Of a DNA stretch of 64,000 bases, positions 41,436 through 50,031 are shown piece by piece. The notes beneath the pieces were generated by a model that saw only the letters and a program-made list of their open reading frames with translations, was not told the DNA's origin and did no database searches. Source of the stretch: Bacillota bacterium (GTDB lineage: Bacteria > Bacillota > Clostridia > Peptostreptococcales > Anaerovoracaceae); assembly GCA_019420305.1 (NCBI GenBank), contig JAHZHL010000034.1:56112-120111 (forward strand), in the 5' to 3' direction. A program made the translations under genes and the position numbers. Position 1 is the stretch's first letter, and the number at the start of each line of letters is the position of its first letter.

Positions 41436-42019
41436 GGACAAGCCAGATTCACAGGAAAACCGGTGAAACGGATATTCAGCTTTCCCTGAATATCGACGGC
41501 AGGGGGACTTACGACATCGACACGGGATGCGGATTTCTCAACCATATGCTGGAGCTGTTTGCCCGTCACGGCCGATTTGATCTTTCTTTAAAGTGCAGCG
41601 GCGATAGCCACATAGATGACCACCACACAACGGAAGATATCGGTATTTCTCTGGGGCAGGCGTTCCGGGAAGCTCTGGGAAACAAGCGGGGAATCCTGCG
41701 GTACGGCAGCATGATGCTTCCTATGGATGAAACGCTGATTCTGTGCGCGTTGGACATCAGTGGAAGAGCGTATCTTAATTTCGATGTGCAGATCCCCACA
41801 GAAAAGGTAGGGAGCTTTGACACCGAACTGACAAAGGAATTTATGACCGCGCTGACAAGAGAGATGGGGCTGACCCTTCATTTTAAGATGCTGGCGGGAG
41901 AAAACAGTCATCATATTATAGAAGCTGTTTTCAAGGCTCTGGCAAGGGCTCTGGCTCAGGCAGCCGCCATCAGTGAGGAATACGCGGATGAAATCCCTTC
42001 GACTAAGGGCGTTCTTTAA
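41432..42019 (+). CDS. hisB: Imidazoleglycerol-phosphate dehydratase
   Basis: A 195-residue monofunctional dehydratase. The metal-binding motifs DDHHTTEDIGI near residues 67-77 and SHHIIEAVFKALARAL near 164-179 are complete, and GFLNHMLELFARHG near 34-47 is typical. There is no fused histidinol-phosphatase domain. It starts within the last bases of hisC. Confidence 0.96.
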   Translation: MRTSQIHRKTGETDIQLSLNIDGRGTYDIDTGCGFLNHMLELFARHGRFDLSLKCSGDSHIDDHHTTEDIGISLGQAFREALGNKRGILRYGSMMLPMDETLILCALDISGRAYLNFDVQIPTEKVGSFDTELTKEFMTALTREMGLTLHFKMLAGENSHHIIEAVFKALARALAQAAAISEEYADEIPSTKGVL

Positions 42020-42032
42020 AGAAAGGTAAGAC

Positions 42033-42656
42033 ATGATTGCAATAATTGATTATGGGGTGGGAAATCTGTTTTCCCTGTCCGCGTCTTTAAAATTTCTGGG
42101 CGCGGAAACAAAGGTTACAAACAAAGAAGAAGATCTCCGAACCGCCGATCGGATTATCCTTCCGGGAGTGGGCGCTTTCGAGGACGCAATCGCCAAGCTT
42201 CGGGCAACCGGTCTTGTGGAGGCGATTCTGGAGGAAACAGAAAAGGGAAAGCCACTTCTCGGCATTTGCCTTGGAATGCAGCTTCTTTTTGAAACCAGCT
42301 ACGAGTATGGAGAGCATAAAGGATTGGGACTGATTCCGGGTGAAATCGCTTCCATTGAGGCGGATCTCCCCGCGCGGCCTTCCGGTGAAAAGCTGAAGGT
42401 TCCGCATATCGGATGGAACAGCCTTCATCTGAAAAACGAAGACCCTCTTTTCAAATACATCAAAGAGGGCGATTACGTCTATTATGTTCACAGCTTCTAT
42501 GGCAAGAATTGTCTTGAAAATACTATCGCATCGTCAAATTACGATATTGAAATCACAGGCACCGTTCGCAGAGGTTCCGTTTACGGAACCCAGTTCCATC
42601 CGGAAAAGAGCGGCAATGTGGGGCTCAACATTTTAAGAGCCTTTATGGAACTATAG
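42033..42656 (+). CDS. hisH: Imidazole glycerol phosphate synthase, glutaminase subunit
   Basis: A 207-residue class I glutamine amidotransferase. The nucleophile elbow LLGICLGMQLLFE (Cys near residue 79) and the His-Glu pair in TQFHPEKSG (near 188-196) complete the triad; LPGVGAFEDA near 46-55 gives the oxyanion region. It supplies ammonia to HisF, encoded three genes downstream. It has GAAAGGTAAG upstream, 13 bp after hisB. Confidence 0.95.
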   Translation: MIAIIDYGVGNLFSLSASLKFLGAETKVTNKEEDLRTADRIILPGVGAFEDAIAKLRATGLVEAILEETEKGKPLLGICLGMQLLFETSYEYGEHKGLGLIPGEIASIEADLPARPSGEKLKVPHIGWNSLHLKNEDPLFKYIKEGDYVYYVHSFYGKNCLENTIASSNYDIEITGTVRRGSVYGTQFHPEKSGNVGLNILRAFMEL

Positions 42657-42676
42657 TATTACAGGAGACAAGTACA

Positions 42677-43318
42677 ATGAAATCAGTGCGAAGTGTTATC
42701 AACAAAAATCTTAAGATGCTCCTTATTGTGGCAGCAGTTACTGCCGTTGCACTGGGCGGGTTATTACTGCTGATTACGGGAAATCAGGAGCGGGATCAGG
42801 TTACTGTGGAACCGCCTTCTGCCGCTTCCGAATCGGAAAGCACCGAGGCGGAAACGGAGACATCGACGGAAGAAGCGCAGTCCACGCAGGCAAATATTTC
42901 ACAGAGAGCGCAGAATCTGTTTGCCGCGAAAGTGGACAGTCTTGAAGATTCCGCAGCCGTGGCGCAGCTGCTGGAAACCATTGACTTGAGGAAAAATGTA
43001 GCCGCCTATACGGTAAGGCTGCAGCTGGAAGAAGAGCCGAAGGGTATGACGATTACCTTTGACGAAACTGTCGCGGAGGCGGATAAGGACTCTTTTGATC
43101 AGAATATGCAGCAATACGCGGAGTTGATTCTGGCCCTTGTGGCGGACGCGCAGGAAGTGCAGTGGACCTATACCCTGCGCTCAAACGGATCCAATGAAGA
43201 GGTGACCGTTTATCTCAACGAACAGCAGGCTACGGATCTTTTGAAAAACAGCGTAAAGCAGTACGGCGAATCGGCAGAGATGGTTCAGGCGCTTTTGAAT
43301 CAGCAGCAGCAACCGTAA
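42677..43318 (+). CDS. Membrane-anchored DUF4825-like protein inside the his operon
   Basis: A 213-residue protein with one N-terminal membrane segment (near residues 13-33), then a Ser/Thr/Glu-rich linker (TEAETETSTEEAQSTQ), and an extracytoplasmic domain from about 70. The domain pattern (SAAVAQLLETIDL, YTVRLQLEEEPKGMTITFDE, then LILALVADAQEVQWTYTL) resembles DUF4825; I recall that from memory only. It is not a histidine enzyme. It has ACAGGAGA upstream, lies 20 bp after hisH and its stop abuts the hisA leader, so it is truly within the operon. Function unknown. Confidence 0.65.
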   Translation: MKSVRSVINKNLKMLLIVAAVTAVALGGLLLLITGNQERDQVTVEPPSAASESESTEAETETSTEEAQSTQANISQRAQNLFAAKVDSLEDSAAVAQLLETIDLRKNVAAYTVRLQLEEEPKGMTITFDETVAEADKDSFDQNMQQYAELILALVADAQEVQWTYTLRSNGSNEEVTVYLNEQQATDLLKNSVKQYGESAEMVQALLNQQQQP

Positions 43319-43339
43319 ATGATAGAAAGGAACTTGAAT

Positions 43340-44050
43340 ATGGAGCTATTTCCGGCGATTGATCTGCGGGAGGGGCAGGCGGTGCGCCTGTTTCAGGGAG
43401 ATTACGATCAGATGACCGTTTACAGCAGGAACCCCGCGGATGTGGCAAAGTCCTTTAAAGAGAAAGGCGCGAAAAACCTTCACCTGGTTGATCTGGACGG
43501 CGCGAAGGATGGAAAACTGGTGAACTTCCAGTCGATTAAGGAAATTATCTCAGACCTGGATCTTTTTGTGGAGGTCGGAGGCGGCATCCGGGATGAAGAA
43601 CGGATCTGCCAGTATCTGGATCTGGGAGTCGGCAGAGTGATTCTGGGAACCATTGCGGTTCAAGATCCGGAGTTTCTGGAAAAGATGGTTTCCCGATACA
43701 AAGAAAAGATCGCCGTGGGCGTGGATGTGAAAAATGGATTTGTAGCGATTAACGGGTGGAAGGAAGTTACAGAGCGGGAGGGAATGGAGTTCTGCCGCTA
43801 TCTTTCCCAAATTGGCATAAAGACTGTAATTTACACGGATATTTCCCGGGATGGTGGCCTGAAAGGCACAAATCTTGAAGCGTACCGCAGGTTGGCGGAG
43901 ATCCCGGATCTGGATATTGTGGCTTCCGGCGGTATCAGTTTTGAAGAGGAAATTACGCAGCTGAAAGACGTGGTATATGGAGCGATTCTGGGAAAGGCGC
44001 TTTATGACGGCCTGCTGGATCTGGAACAGGCGCTGCGTCTGGCGGAGTAA
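43340..44050 (+). CDS. hisA: ProFAR isomerase
   Basis: A 236-residue TIM-barrel isomerase with two phosphate-binding half-barrels. N-terminal FPAIDLREGQAVRLFQGDY holds the catalytic Asp, VGGGIRDEERI near 75-85 is phosphate site 1, YTDISRDGGLKGTN near 163-176 holds the second catalytic Asp, and VASGGIS near 194-200 is site 2. I use ATG 43340 with GAAAGGA upstream, rather than the ATG at 43319 next to the preceding stop. Confidence 0.95.
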   Translation: MELFPAIDLREGQAVRLFQGDYDQMTVYSRNPADVAKSFKEKGAKNLHLVDLDGAKDGKLVNFQSIKEIISDLDLFVEVGGGIRDEERICQYLDLGVGRVILGTIAVQDPEFLEKMVSRYKEKIAVGVDVKNGFVAINGWKEVTEREGMEFCRYLSQIGIKTVIYTDISRDGGLKGTNLEAYRRLAEIPDLDIVASGGISFEEEITQLKDVVYGAILGKALYDGLLDLEQALRLAE

Positions 44051-44067
44051 GGAGAAAATCAAGGACT

Positions 44068-44823
44068 ATGATTACGAAACGGATTATCCCCTGTCTGGAT
44101 ATTCGAAACGGCAGAGTGGTAAAAGGAGTTAACTTTGAAGGAATTCAGGATGTAGCGGATCCTGTGGAGATGGCCCGCTTTTACAACGAAAGCGGAGCGG
44201 ATGAGCTGGTCTTTTATGACATTACCGCAAGTGTGGAAGAACGGGCGCTGTTTTCGGATATTCTGGTGGATGTAGCGTCTCAGATTTTTATTCCGCTGAC
44301 TGTGGGAGGCGGGATCAATACGCTGGATGATTTTGACCGCGTTTTGAAATGCGGTGCGGATAAGGTCAGCGTCAACAGCGGCGCGATCCGCAATCCGGAT
44401 CTGATTGAACAGGGCGCGAAAAAATACGGTGACCAGTGTGTTGTGCTGAGTATGGATATTAAGAGAGTGGACGGCGTGTTCCGCCTGTTTTCCAAAGGCG
44501 GACGCGAAAATACCGGAATTGACGCGCTGCAGTGGGCAGTAGACGGCGTGAACCGCGGAGCGGGCGAGCTGGTAGTCAACAGCATCGACACGGACGGAGT
44601 CAAAGACGGATTTGATCTGGAGCTCCTGGACGCTATCGCGGCCAGAGTTTCCGTACCGATCATTGCCTCCGGAGGCGCGGGAAAGATGGAGGATTTCGCG
44701 GAACTGTTCCGTCATCCGGGAATGGACGCGGGGCTCGCGGCAAGTATCTTCCATTTTAAGGAGATCGGGATCCGCGACTTAAAGCAGTATTTGAGAAAGG
44801 AAGGCGTGGAAGTGCGTCTTTAA
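44068..44823 (+). CDS. hisF: Imidazole glycerol phosphate synthase, cyclase subunit
   Basis: A 251-residue TIM-barrel partner of HisH. RIIPCLDIRNGRVVKGVNF contains the first catalytic Asp (residue 11), VGGGINTLDDF near 78-88 and NSGAIRNPDLI near 103-113 bind phosphate, and SIDTDGVKDGFDLEL near 172-186 contains the second catalytic Asp. AAGGAGAA precedes the ATG. Confidence 0.96.
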   Translation: MITKRIIPCLDIRNGRVVKGVNFEGIQDVADPVEMARFYNESGADELVFYDITASVEERALFSDILVDVASQIFIPLTVGGGINTLDDFDRVLKCGADKVSVNSGAIRNPDLIEQGAKKYGDQCVVLSMDIKRVDGVFRLFSKGGRENTGIDALQWAVDGVNRGAGELVVNSIDTDGVKDGFDLELLDAIAARVSVPIIASGGAGKMEDFAELFRHPGMDAGLAASIFHFKEIGIRDLKQYLRKEGVEVRL

Positions 44824-44838
44824 GGAGAGAGCAAGCTT

Positions 44839-45474
44839 ATGGAACTGAAATTTGACGAAAAGGGTCTGATCCCGGCGATTGTCCAGGATTATTACAGCAA
44901 GCAGGTTCTTACGGTGGCGTATATGAACCGGGAATCTCTGGATATTACCATGAAGGAAGGCTATACCTGCTTTTGGAGCCGCAGCCGTCAGGAACTGTGG
45001 AGAAAAGGCGAGACCAGCGGCAACCGCCAGAAGGTTGTAAGCATTACCGCGGACTGTGATCAGGACGCGTTGGTTGTGGAGGTCATCAAGGACGGACCTG
45101 CCTGCCATACAGGCGCGGAAAGCTGCTTTTTTAATGAAGTGTATCAGGCGGAAGATGAAACGCCGTTTTCCTATGAGGGACTCTATGAGATGATCCGGGG
45201 CCGTAAAACCCAGCCGAAGGAAGGCAGCTATACGACCTATCTTTTTGATAAGGGAATGGATAAGATCCTGAAAAAAGTCGGTGAAGAATCCACAGAGGTG
45301 ATTATCGCCGGCGCGAAGCAGGACAAAGAGGAAACGATTTTTGAAATCGCGGATCTGGCTTATCATATTATGGTTATGATGGTGGAACAAGGTATTGAAA
45401 TGAAGGACGTAACCGCGGAACTGGCAAAGCGGCATGTAGTGGATCACAAGGTAAAACAGGAGAGAATGAAATAA
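44839..45474 (+). CDS. hisIE: Bifunctional phosphoribosyl-AMP cyclohydrolase / phosphoribosyl-ATP pyrophosphatase
   Basis: A 211-residue HisI-HisE fusion. HisI part: LTVAYMNRESLDITM, FWSRSRQELWRKGETSGN, and the metal region ADCDQDALVVEV with GPACHTGAESCFF. HisE part from about residue 118: GSYTTYLFDKGMDKILKKVG, EESTEVIIAGAK and DLAYHIMVMMVEQG. It catalyses steps 2 and 3 of histidine synthesis and is the last gene of the operon. An AAGGAGAGA site precedes the ATG. A terminator follows about 30 bp downstream. Confidence 0.95.
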   Translation: MELKFDEKGLIPAIVQDYYSKQVLTVAYMNRESLDITMKEGYTCFWSRSRQELWRKGETSGNRQKVVSITADCDQDALVVEVIKDGPACHTGAESCFFNEVYQAEDETPFSYEGLYEMIRGRKTQPKEGSYTTYLFDKGMDKILKKVGEESTEVIIAGAKQDKEETIFEIADLAYHIMVMMVEQGIEMKDVTAELAKRHVVDHKVKQERMK

Positions 45475-45500
45475 AAGAGAGGCTCCTTCTGAACGCAAAC

Positions 45501-45550
45501 GAGACTGACGAGCGGGCGGGAAATTCCCCGACGCACAGTCTCTTTTTTTT
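45501..45550 (+). terminator. Terminator of the his operon
   Basis: Stem GAGACTG (45501-45507) / CAGTCTC (45536-45542) with further G-C pairing inside (GGGCGGG with CCCC), followed by TTTTTTTT. Confidence 0.75.
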
Positions 45551-45555
45551 GTCGG

Positions 45556-45578
45556 ATTGGTGAAAAAATTTCACCAAT
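45556..45578. promoter_or_regulatory. Palindrome upstream of the first surface protein gene
   Basis: Perfect 10-bp inverted repeat ATTGGTGAAA (45556-45565), AAA, TTTCACCAAT (45569-45578). It lies 6 bp after the his terminator and about 90 bp upstream of the -10 box, so it may be a regulator site rather than a terminator. Confidence 0.5.
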
Positions 45579-45600
45579 GTTAAGGGTTCGTTTGGAAATT

Positions 45601-45671
45601 GTGAAGCGTAACTGAATTTTCAAATTGGAAGGCAAAATGTAACCAAAAGGTAACGTTTCTGTTCCTATAAT
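45601..45671 (+). promoter_or_regulatory. Promoter of the 1,332-residue surface protein with tandem GTAAC boxes
   Basis: TATAAT (45666-45671) has no recognisable -35. In its place are TGTAAC (45638-45643) and GGTAAC (45649-45654), two boxes with an 11-bp period ending 11 bp before the -10. Further upstream GTGAAGCGTAACTGAA (45601-45616) matches 14 of 16 bases of the motif at the second surface gene. This looks like an activator-dependent promoter of the OmpR-type response regulator class. Confidence 0.6.
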
Positions 45672-45727
45672 ATTCTCAGATAGAATTTTCCACAGAATAT
45701 ATGGCAGAGAATGAGGGGGAAAGTGAG

Positions 45728-48700
45728 ATGAAGAGGAACGGAAAAAGACGGATATTCAGTTTGCTTCTGTCAATGATGATGCTTCTTACAACGATTGTTT
45801 CGGGAAGCGGCATCGTATACGCGCAGGAGCAGGCAGGTACAGGTGAAGAAGGCGGCGCGCCGGGAACCTCACAGGAGGAAACAGCCAGGGAACCGGTGGA
45901 ATATGATTTCAGCGAATGGATTACATCGGCTGTGCTGATGGTGAAAAATTCCGACGGAGAATACGAAGAGGTTACGGATCAGACGGTCGCCAAAGACGCG
46001 GAAGCCAGAATGGAAATTGAGTATAAAGCCCCGGAGAAGGTGGACTCCAAGGATTTTGTCGTTTACCCGGGGGATACCTTTACTTATACACTGCCGGATG
46101 AAATTAAAATCCAGACAAAACAGGAAGGGACGGTGTATGACGGAGCGGATGAAATCGGGACGTATGAGATTTCCCAAGAAGGCGTCATAACCATTGCGCT
46201 GAGCGAGGATTTTCTTACGGAAGACGGAAGAACGGGAATTCAGGGAATGATTTCCTTCGATGGAAAGTTGAATCTGCAGGCCGCGGGCAGCAGCGAAGAA
46301 ACAACCACCATTACCATCGGCGACATTACTCTGGAAGTAACAGTAGAGCCGGAAAAAGAGGAAGAACACGCAGGAATCAAGGTCGAAAAATCCCATACAG
46401 AGCAGACTGCCTCGCGGAACGCGGCAGCTCGTCTGAAATACCAGGTGACCATTACGGCAGACGACAACAATACGATGGATCTGACGGGGATCACTGCGTC
46501 GGACGCCTTTTCAGACGGCAAAGATTATATTGCTTATGATACAGACAGCCTTTCCTTCGACAATACAAAGGCGCCGGGCGTAACGGATGTAACCGCGGTT
46601 TGGGATAATGAGAATAAGAAGGTAGATTTCCGGATGGAAGGAACTATGGAGAAAGGCGATGTACTGGTGCTCACTTACTGCGCTGACGTGGACGATTCGG
46701 TTTACTCGGACGGAATGGGAACCGCAACGAAAAACGGAACCGTCCAGGTATCCAAAACCATAAAAAATACAGTCAGCGTAAGTACGGAAGAAGACGCGTC
46801 CGCAAACGCCAGCGACAGCCAGAGCTTTTCCAAGCTGTGGTTCAAAAAAACGGGGACCGTTCAAAGCGACGGGAGTATCCGTTATGTCATTTACGCCAAC
46901 GGTGATCCGGTGCAAAATCTGAAGGGATGGACATTTCGGGACACACTGGATGAAAACCAAAAATTTGACGCGGAAAGAGATTTGACTGTAACTAAGTACA
47001 AAACTTCCGCGGCTGCGGATGAGGATACGGAAGGAACCGCTTATTCAAAAAAGGAAACCATCCAACTGACCGGAAATCAGAAGTATTGGGAGTATACCGA
47101 AACAGAAGGAGCGTATTATTATATCTTTGAATATTACACGATTCCCACTGCTCAGAGCCTGAATACAACGATTTCTAATACCCTGGAGCTTTACAAAGAC
47201 AGCGGCGGAACTCCGGAAGGCAGTACCACCCTGAATGTTGGATACAGCATATACAGTTTGAGCAAGACCTTAAGCGGCTATGATCTGGAATCCGGGACGC
47301 TAAACTGGACGACAACCCTTAAGAATGAGAAAAAAGATATTTTTTCGGATAAAGAAATGGAATCAAGCATCCCCAAAGGCGCGGTATATACCGATACGCT
47401 GAGTGTTACAGACGGTGGTGAACACTGGTTTGAAGAAGACAGCCTCGATCTCAGCGTGAAAGAATCCGGAAACGACAGCGCGCTGGAGGAAGGAGAGGAC
47501 TACACACTGAAGCAGAACGGCAGTCAATTTACGATTACCTTTGAGAGGGAAGTAAAAGCTCCGGTTACAATAACATATACGTCAAAAGGAGATTTCCCCA
47601 GCGAGACCAAGAATACGTATACCAACACCGGAACTCTGGAAATCAGTGATTATCAATGGAAATCAAGCGCTAATTTTGAATACAGCACGTCAAACTATCT
47701 GTCTAAGACGGCCAATGATGACTTCAGCGAACAGGAGAGGACTTTTTCCTGGACGCTGACGGTAAACAGCAAGAAAGCAGATTTTGGAGACACGGCGGCA
47801 GTCATTTCCGATACGCTGCCGGAGGGATTGGAATTTGTAAGCGGCAGCGTTACGTCTCCGGCTAGCGGAGTCACGGCGGACTTTGATTATGATGAGAGCA
47901 GCCGAAAGATTACGGCCACGCTGACAGGAGCCTCCGGACAGGAAGTAAAACTGAAGATCGTCACAAAGATCACGGACGAGGACTTCTTTGAACGCGAAAA
48001 CAGCGCCGAATATATTAATACCGCGCGGCTTCAGATCGGAAGCAAAAAGCTTCCGGAGGTTCAGGCAAAAAAGACCATTCAGTATACCCCGCTCAGCAAA
48101 GAGCTGGTATCCTATAACGAAAATACCGCGCCTTACGCCAATTATAAGCTGACCGTCAATCCGGCTGGCGAAAAGTTGGGAGGCAGCGAGGGAACGATTC
48201 AGTTGATCGACACCATGTCGGATAACTTATCGCTGGTGCCGGGAACGATTGCGATTACAAACCTGAAAACCGGGGAAACGCTTACTTCGGAGGACTATAC
48301 TCTCGCTATTGATTCGGATGAAAACCGCTTTACGTTAACCCTTCCGGATGAAACGCCGCTGGAAATCACATACAAAGCCTATGTGCAGGGACAGTCTGGC
48401 GATACGGTAGATATGAACAATACAGCTGTGCTGCAGGCGGAAGATACGAAGCTGATTGAAGTGGAAAGCAAACGCGAGATGGTCGTAGAACAGAGCCGGG
48501 CAACCGCCACCGGAAATCCAAAGCTGACGATCTGTAAAGTGGATTCCGAAAATGCCGAAAAGACGCTATCCGGCGCGGAATTTGAGCTGTCAGTCATAAA
48601 AGATGTTACAAAGGGCGAAGAAGAGAGCCTGAAAGCGGATAACCTGGAAAAGGTGGATACGTACGTGACCGATGAAAACGGCCGTATCGTGTTCAACAAT

Positions 48701-49726
48701 TTGTCTTACGATACATGGTATTGTTATCAGGAGGTATCGGCTCCGGACGGCTATATGCTGGATTCGACACCAAAGGCTTTCATTATTTTGAGCAGAAACT
48801 CGGAGATTACCGATATTCCGGACTGGGTAACACAGGCCTCAAGCGGACTGAGAGTCTACGCGCAAAATGACGCGATTCCGAATATTTCCGTCAGCGGAAC
48901 GAAAACCTGGGCGGATGAAGACACCGATTCCCGTCCAACTTCCATTCAGGTGATCCTGCAGCAGAACGGAAAAGACTACATCGATGAAAACGGCGACAAA
49001 TATACGAAAACCGTAACAGCGGCGGACGACTGGAAATATACCTTTGAAAATCTGCCGGAGTGTGATGAAAACGGAAACGCTTACGAGTACTCCGTAAAGG
49101 AAGGCTATGTAGAAGGTTATACTTCAGAAGCGGACGGAATGGATCTCCGCAACATACAGGATTATGAAGGTTATTACTATGAAGGCACGATCCGCATTAC
49201 AAAGCAGGTTCTTCTGAAAGGGGACGATTATAATGTCAGGGACGTGTATTACGCGGGTATCTTTCAGGACGCGGACTTTACCGAGCCTCTGACAAACGAC
49301 GATGGGACGCAGATGATTGTGCCGCTGGTGCTGGATAATGAAAGTGAAACGACGGTAGAGATTTCGGTTCCATTTAATGAAGAGGACTCCGCCACTTATT
49401 ACATTACAGAAGTGGATGAGGACGGAACTCCGGTGGAAAACGCGAAGGGCGTGGAGTATAAGGCTTCTGTCAAAAACGGGAAAGTCGTTCTCGATACACA
49501 GGACACCGAGGGCAGCGTAACCATCGTGAACCGCTATGAGAAAGCGAAAGCCGCCGCGAAAGGCGGGAGCGGTTCCGGAAATAACGGGGACAGCGCGTCG
49601 GGAAGCGCGACCCAGACGGGCGATGACAGCAGCGTCGCGCTGCTTGCGCTGGCGATGATGGCAGCCATTACGGTGATGGCAATTCTGGCTGTTCACGGAA
49701 GGAACAGAAATCTATTAAAAAAATAA
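45728..49726 (+). CDS. Cell-wall-anchored Cna-B/SpaA-type surface protein
   Basis: A 1,332-residue exported adhesin or fimbrial protein. A signal peptide (MKRNGKRRIFSLLLSMMMLL, cleavage near VYA-QEQ) is followed by several isopeptide D2-like beta-sandwich domains (IKVEKSHTEQTASRN, GSIRYVIYANGDPVQN, SKTANDDFSEQERTFSWTLT). Near residue 928 is a SpaA domain (KLTICKVDSENAEKTLSGAE), near 1054 a Cna-B domain (SGTKTWADEDTDSRPTSIQV), and near 1153 a last beta module. The end is ATQTGDDSS, a hydrophobic helix and HGRNRNLLKK, a non-LPXTG sorting signal. I use ATG 45728 with GAGGGGGAAAG upstream; an ATG at 45701 is possible. No sortase gene lies in the window. Confidence 0.85.
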   Translation: MKRNGKRRIFSLLLSMMMLLTTIVSGSGIVYAQEQAGTGEEGGAPGTSQEETAREPVEYDFSEWITSAVLMVKNSDGEYEEVTDQTVAKDAEARMEIEYKAPEKVDSKDFVVYPGDTFTYTLPDEIKIQTKQEGTVYDGADEIGTYEISQEGVITIALSEDFLTEDGRTGIQGMISFDGKLNLQAAGSSEETTTITIGDITLEVTVEPEKEEEHAGIKVEKSHTEQTASRNAAARLKYQVTITADDNNTMDLTGITASDAFSDGKDYIAYDTDSLSFDNTKAPGVTDVTAVWDNENKKVDFRMEGTMEKGDVLVLTYCADVDDSVYSDGMGTATKNGTVQVSKTIKNTVSVSTEEDASANASDSQSFSKLWFKKTGTVQSDGSIRYVIYANGDPVQNLKGWTFRDTLDENQKFDAERDLTVTKYKTSAAADEDTEGTAYSKKETIQLTGNQKYWEYTETEGAYYYIFEYYTIPTAQSLNTTISNTLELYKDSGGTPEGSTTLNVGYSIYSLSKTLSGYDLESGTLNWTTTLKNEKKDIFSDKEMESSIPKGAVYTDTLSVTDGGEHWFEEDSLDLSVKESGNDSALEEGEDYTLKQNGSQFTITFEREVKAPVTITYTSKGDFPSETKNTYTNTGTLEISDYQWKSSANFEYSTSNYLSKTANDDFSEQERTFSWTLTVNSKKADFGDTAAVISDTLPEGLEFVSGSVTSPASGVTADFDYDESSRKITATLTGASGQEVKLKIVTKITDEDFFERENSAEYINTARLQIGSKKLPEVQAKKTIQYTPLSKELVSYNENTAPYANYKLTVNPAGEKLGGSEGTIQLIDTMSDNLSLVPGTIAITNLKTGETLTSEDYTLAIDSDENRFTLTLPDETPLEITYKAYVQGQSGDTVDMNNTAVLQAEDTKLIEVESKREMVVEQSRATATGNPKLTICKVDSENAEKTLSGAEFELSVIKDVTKGEEESLKADNLEKVDTYVTDENGRIVFNNLSYDTWYCYQEVSAPDGYMLDSTPKAFIILSRNSEITDIPDWVTQASSGLRVYAQNDAIPNISVSGTKTWADEDTDSRPTSIQVILQQNGKDYIDENGDKYTKTVTAADDWKYTFENLPECDENGNAYEYSVKEGYVEGYTSEADGMDLRNIQDYEGYYYEGTIRITKQVLLKGDDYNVRDVYYAGIFQDADFTEPLTNDDGTQMIVPLVLDNESETTVEISVPFNEEDSATYYITEVDEDGTPVENAKGVEYKASVKNGKVVLDTQDTEGSVTIVNRYEKAKAAAKGGSGSGNNGDSASGSATQTGDDSSVALLALAMMAAITVMAILAVHGRNRNLLKK

Positions 49727-49769
49727 AATAGCAGGAAAGCGGCTGTGAAATAGGCATAGCCTGAAAACA

Positions 49770-49813
49770 AAGAAGGATCCTGGGTCAAAAAGAAGCCCCG
49801 GATCCTTCTTTTT
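49770..49813 (+). terminator. Terminator after the first surface protein gene
   Basis: Perfect 11-bp stem AAGAAGGATCC (49770-49780) / GGATCCTTCTT (49800-49810), extended by a TGGG/CCCC inner part and followed by TTT. It separates the two surface protein genes into different transcripts. The rest of the 305-bp gap holds the second promoter. Confidence 0.8.
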
Positions 49814-49934
49814 CGTTAAAATTCATTTGCCTAGTTTTTTTGTCCGGATCTCTGTGATCTGGTGCTGGCATTTGACCGTGTTACAGAAAAAAGAACAAAT
49901 TTGAATAAAAATTTGAAAAAAGTTTGTTCAAACT

Positions 49935-49973
49935 GTGAAATGTAACTGAAATGTAATTGGAGGTCTGTATAAT
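49935..49973 (+). promoter_or_regulatory. Promoter of the 3,821-residue surface protein with tandem GTAA boxes
   Basis: TATAAT (49968-49973) lacks a good -35. TGTAAC (49941-49946) and TGTAAT (49952-49957) form direct repeats with an 11-bp period ending 10 bp before the -10, as in the promoter at 45638-45671. The first box is part of GTGAAATGTAACTGAA (49935-49950), shared with the other promoter. An AT-rich inverted repeat (GAACAAA near 49892, TTTGTTC near 49923) lies upstream. Confidence 0.6.
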
Positions 49974-50031
49974 AGGGCATAATCACAAAACTATTTTTGG
50001 AAATAGGAAATCATGATCGGTGAGGTGTGTA

